A program made the translations under genes and the position numbers. The notes beneath the pieces were generated by a model. That model did not search any database. It saw only the letters and a program-made list of their open reading frames with translations, and was not told the DNA's origin. Shown here piece by piece: positions 5,218-6,847 of a stretch of 6,847 nucleotides of DNA (position 1 is its first letter; every line of letters starts with the position of its first letter). Source of the stretch: Dyella_B sp035690825 (lineage in GTDB: Bacteria > Pseudomonadota > Gammaproteobacteria > Xanthomonadales > Rhodanobacteraceae); assembly GCF_051954575.1 (NCBI RefSeq), contig NZ_JBQCHP010000027.1:1-6847 (forward strand), read 5' to 3'.

Positions 5218-6346
5218 GCATGTTCTCCTCGACCAGTTCGCGCAGCAGGTTTTCGAATTCGCGGATCACGGCGTCCGGCGACAGGCGTTCCACGCTGGCG
5301 GTCGCGGCCTGGCCCAAGTGGTGGATCAGGTGGATGTCGGCGGCCAGCGTCACGGCGGCGGCGGTGAACGCGCGCGCGTCGCCGGAAGTGATGCGATAGC
5401 CGTTGTCGCCATCGAACAGATGTTCGCGCGCCGCGCCTTCCGCATACGCCACCACCGGCAAGCCGGCGGCGAGCGCTTCCAGGATCACGTTGCCGAAGGT
5501 TTCGCTCAGGCTCGGGAACGGGAACAGATCCGCGCTGGCGTAGTGCGCGGCCAGTGCCTCGTCGCGCTTCATGCCGGCGAAGATGAAATCCGGGTGCGCC
5601 GCCTGCAGCGCCGCGCGCGCAGGACCGTCGCCCACCCACACATAGCGCGCTTTCGGCGCAACCTGCTGGATCGCGCGGAAGGTCTCCACGGCCAGCTCCA
5701 GATTCTTTTCCGGTGCGATGCGGCCCACGTAGAGCACCACTGGCGTATCGGCGTCCACGCCCCAGCTTGCGCGTAGTGTCTCGTCGCGCTTGGACGGATG
5801 GAACAGCTTGGTGTCCACCGCGCGGCGCAGCAGGCGCGCATGGTCCACGCCCATCGCAGTGAGTTCCGCCGCGAGCGCATCGGTAGGCACCAGCGTGATG
5901 TTCGCGCGCTGGTGAAAGCGACGCAGATAACCATGCACCACCGGCGTGAGAAAACCCACGCCGTAGTGGTTGGCGTAGGCGTCGAAGCGGGTGTGGAAGC
6001 CGGTGGCGACCGGAATCCCCAGGCGCACGGCCGTCTTCACCGCCGAGCGGCCCAGCGGGCCTTCGGTGGCGACATAGATCGCGTCGGGGCGGTGCTGGGT
6101 CCAGCGCTGGCGCAGCGTGCGCGGCGCGGGCAATCCGAAGCGCAGGCCGGGGTAGCGGGGCAGGGCCGCGCCGCGCGTTTCCAGTGCATCGATGCCCGAT
6201 TCGTCGACGTGGCTGACGGTTTGACGGGGGCGGATAAGATCGATCGCGTGGCCCTTTGCGGCCAGACCTGTCGCCAGACTATGCACGGTGAGCGCGACAC
6301 CGTTGATCTCCGGCGGATACGTCTCGCTGATGATGCCGATACGCAT
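5186..6346 (-). CDS. GT4-family glycosyltransferase (MgtA/mannosyltransferase-like)
   Basis: This 386-residue GT-B enzyme starts with MRIGIISETYPPEINGVA, the N-terminal glycine-loop motif of GT4 enzymes close to MgtA-type and SqdX-type lipid glycosyltransferases. The acceptor-side domain covers about residues 1-170, including ATEGPLGRSA (93-102) and GFHTRFDAYANHYG (116-129). The donor-side domain has YVGRIAPEKNLE with R209 and K214, then VGDGPAR (238-244), and the E-x7-E pair E282/E290 in SETFGNVILEA. These suggest a retaining transferase using a nucleotide sugar, perhaps GDP-mannose, with a lipid or polyprenol acceptor; donor and acceptor are inferred. The common RGVDT motif reads RAVDT (175-179). 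No membrane segment or signal peptide is evident, so it is probably cytoplasmic or membrane-associated. GAGGA 5 nt before the ATG supports the start. It is the first gene of a two-gene unit with the PAP2 phosphatase. Confidence 0.93.
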   Translation of the reverse strand: MRIGIISETYPPEINGVALTVHSLATGLAAKGHAIDLIRPRQTVSHVDESGIDALETRGAALPRYPGLRFGLPAPRTLRQRWTQHRPDAIYVATEGPLGRSAVKTAVRLGIPVATGFHTRFDAYANHYGVGFLTPVVHGYLRRFHQRANITLVPTDALAAELTAMGVDHARLLRRAVDTKLFHPSKRDETLRASWGVDADTPVVLYVGRIAPEKNLELAVETFRAIQQVAPKARYVWVGDGPARAALQAAHPDFIFAGMKRDEALAAHYASADLFPFPSLSETFGNVILEALAAGLPVVAYAEGAAREHLFDGDNGYRITSGDARAFTAAAVTLAADIHLIHHLGQAATASVERLSPDAVIREFENLLRELVEENMHDRHVTIAPA

Positions 6347-6512
6347 GGCGCATCCTCGTCTTGTACGGCAGTAGCTTCCGCTTGCGTCGTTGCGTAGCGA
6401 TGGCGCACAGGTGACAGGCCGGTTACGGGTGTGACGAAATGGGGAAAACCGTGCCCTGAGGCGGTCAACTCGGCTAGATTGCGTGAACGGATATCTGGAT
6501 CAGGAGGTTTTC
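6347..6512. promoter_or_regulatory. Divergent promoter region between the glycosyltransferase and DUF4399 genes
   Basis: These 166 bp must supply promoters for both divergent genes. For the plus strand the best -10 I find is TAGATT (6475-6480), without a good -35. For the minus strand a TTGACC (6467-6462) resembles a -35 but lacks a matching -10 at the right distance. No clear operator repeat is visible. A control role follows mainly from the gene arrangement. Confidence 0.4.
6502..6507 (+). promoter_or_regulatory. Ribosome binding site of the DUF4399 gene
   Basis: AGGAGG, a perfect Shine-Dalgarno core, lies 5 nt before the ATG at 6513 and fixes the start of a gene that is cut by the window end. 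Confidence 0.85.
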
Positions 6513-6847
6513 ATGAAACATCTGCTGCTTGCCGCCGCATTCGCCGCCGTTGCCGGTTCCGCATGCGCCGGCGAGGCGCCCATGTTGCCGGTGGCCAAGG
6601 CCCCGGCCGGCGCCGAGGTCTACATCATCTCGCCGCAGGATGGCGCCACCGTTTCGCAAAGTTTCACCGTGCGTTTTGGCCTCAAGGGCATGGGTATTGC
6701 GCCCGCCGGCGACGCGCACGAAAAGACCGGCCACCACCACCTGCTGGTGGACGTAAAGGAATTGCCCGCAGCCGGGCAGCCGATTCTGAAAGACGAGCAG
6801 CACATCCACTTCGGTGGCGGTCAGACCGAGACTACGCTGAAGCTGGC
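6513..6847 (+). CDS. Exported DUF4399-type protein (3' end beyond window)
   Basis: The first 111 codons are present and the frame is open to the window edge. A signal peptide is clear: MKH followed by a hydrophobic alanine/leucine stretch to about residue 20. Cleavage is likely at ACA/GEA, giving a periplasmic protein. A lipoprotein is less likely because GSAC lacks the usual leucine at -3. The mature part has VYIISPQDGATVSQSFTVRFGLKGMGIAP, a beta-sandwich-like opening, then the histidine cluster KTGHHHLLVD (residues 73-82) and HIHFGGGQTETTLKL (97-111). This pattern matches DUF4399, small exported proteins of unknown function. The histidines could bind a metal, but that is speculation. It diverges from the glycosyltransferase gene, which need not imply a shared role. 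Confidence 0.85.
   Translation, partial: MKHLLLAAAFAAVAGSACAGEAPMLPVAKAPAGAEVYIISPQDGATVSQSFTVRFGLKGMGIAPAGDAHEKTGHHHLLVDVKELPAAGQPILKDEQHIHFGGGQTETTLKL

Noticed and set aside
5207..6397. Two plus-strand open frames (189 and 199 residues) opposite the glycosyltransferase
   Set aside because: They are antisense to a complete GT4 enzyme and have no recognisable motifs.
6513..6580. Lipoprotein signal in the DUF4399 protein
   Set aside because: A cysteine occurs at residue 18, but the preceding GSA lacks the leucine-type residue at -3, so ordinary signal peptidase I cleavage is more likely.

Overview
The window looks like an ordinary chromosomal segment of a GC-rich gammaproteobacterium. The strong codon bias toward G/C, a Pseudomonas-type trpI/trpBA divergon, accD just downstream of trpA, and a dispersed palindrome with CGTCATTCCCG/CGGGAATGACG arms best fit the Xanthomonadales, probably a Rhodanobacteraceae member (Rhodanobacter/Dyella-like). 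The taxon is inferred from gene content and protein wording, not from a search.

Left part (1-1169): the first 14 codons of an unidentified minus-strand gene sit just beyond a 15-bp imperfect inverted repeat. Next is trpI, a LysR-type regulator on the minus strand, and a compact divergent control region. That region carries a GTGAG-N5-CTAAC site and a second dyad, placed as expected for TrpI sites I and II upstream of a weak trpBA promoter.

Middle (1170-4312): trpB and trpA on the plus strand overlap by ATGA and encode the two subunits of tryptophan synthase. After a 225-bp gap with a possible leader stem comes accD (acetyl-CoA carboxylase carboxyltransferase beta subunit), closed by a clear intrinsic terminator.

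Convergent intergenic region (4313-4641): I see no gene here. It holds a 15+15 bp REP-like palindrome, then six TCCACA/TGTGGA sites. The sites form two three-box sets with the same orientation and spacing, exactly 117 bp apart. Three of the six match a relaxed DnaA-box consensus. As both flanking genes end here, the sites are unlikely to be operators for either. This is the least explained part of the window.

Right part (4642-6847): a minus-strand pair, a GT4 glycosyltransferase followed by an overlapping PAP2-family phosphatase, suggests a lipid- or polyprenol-linked sugar function. Divergent from it, and cut by the window end, is an exported DUF4399-type protein. I found no CRISPR array, tRNA, rRNA, insertion sequence, phage gene or recognisable new multigene system.
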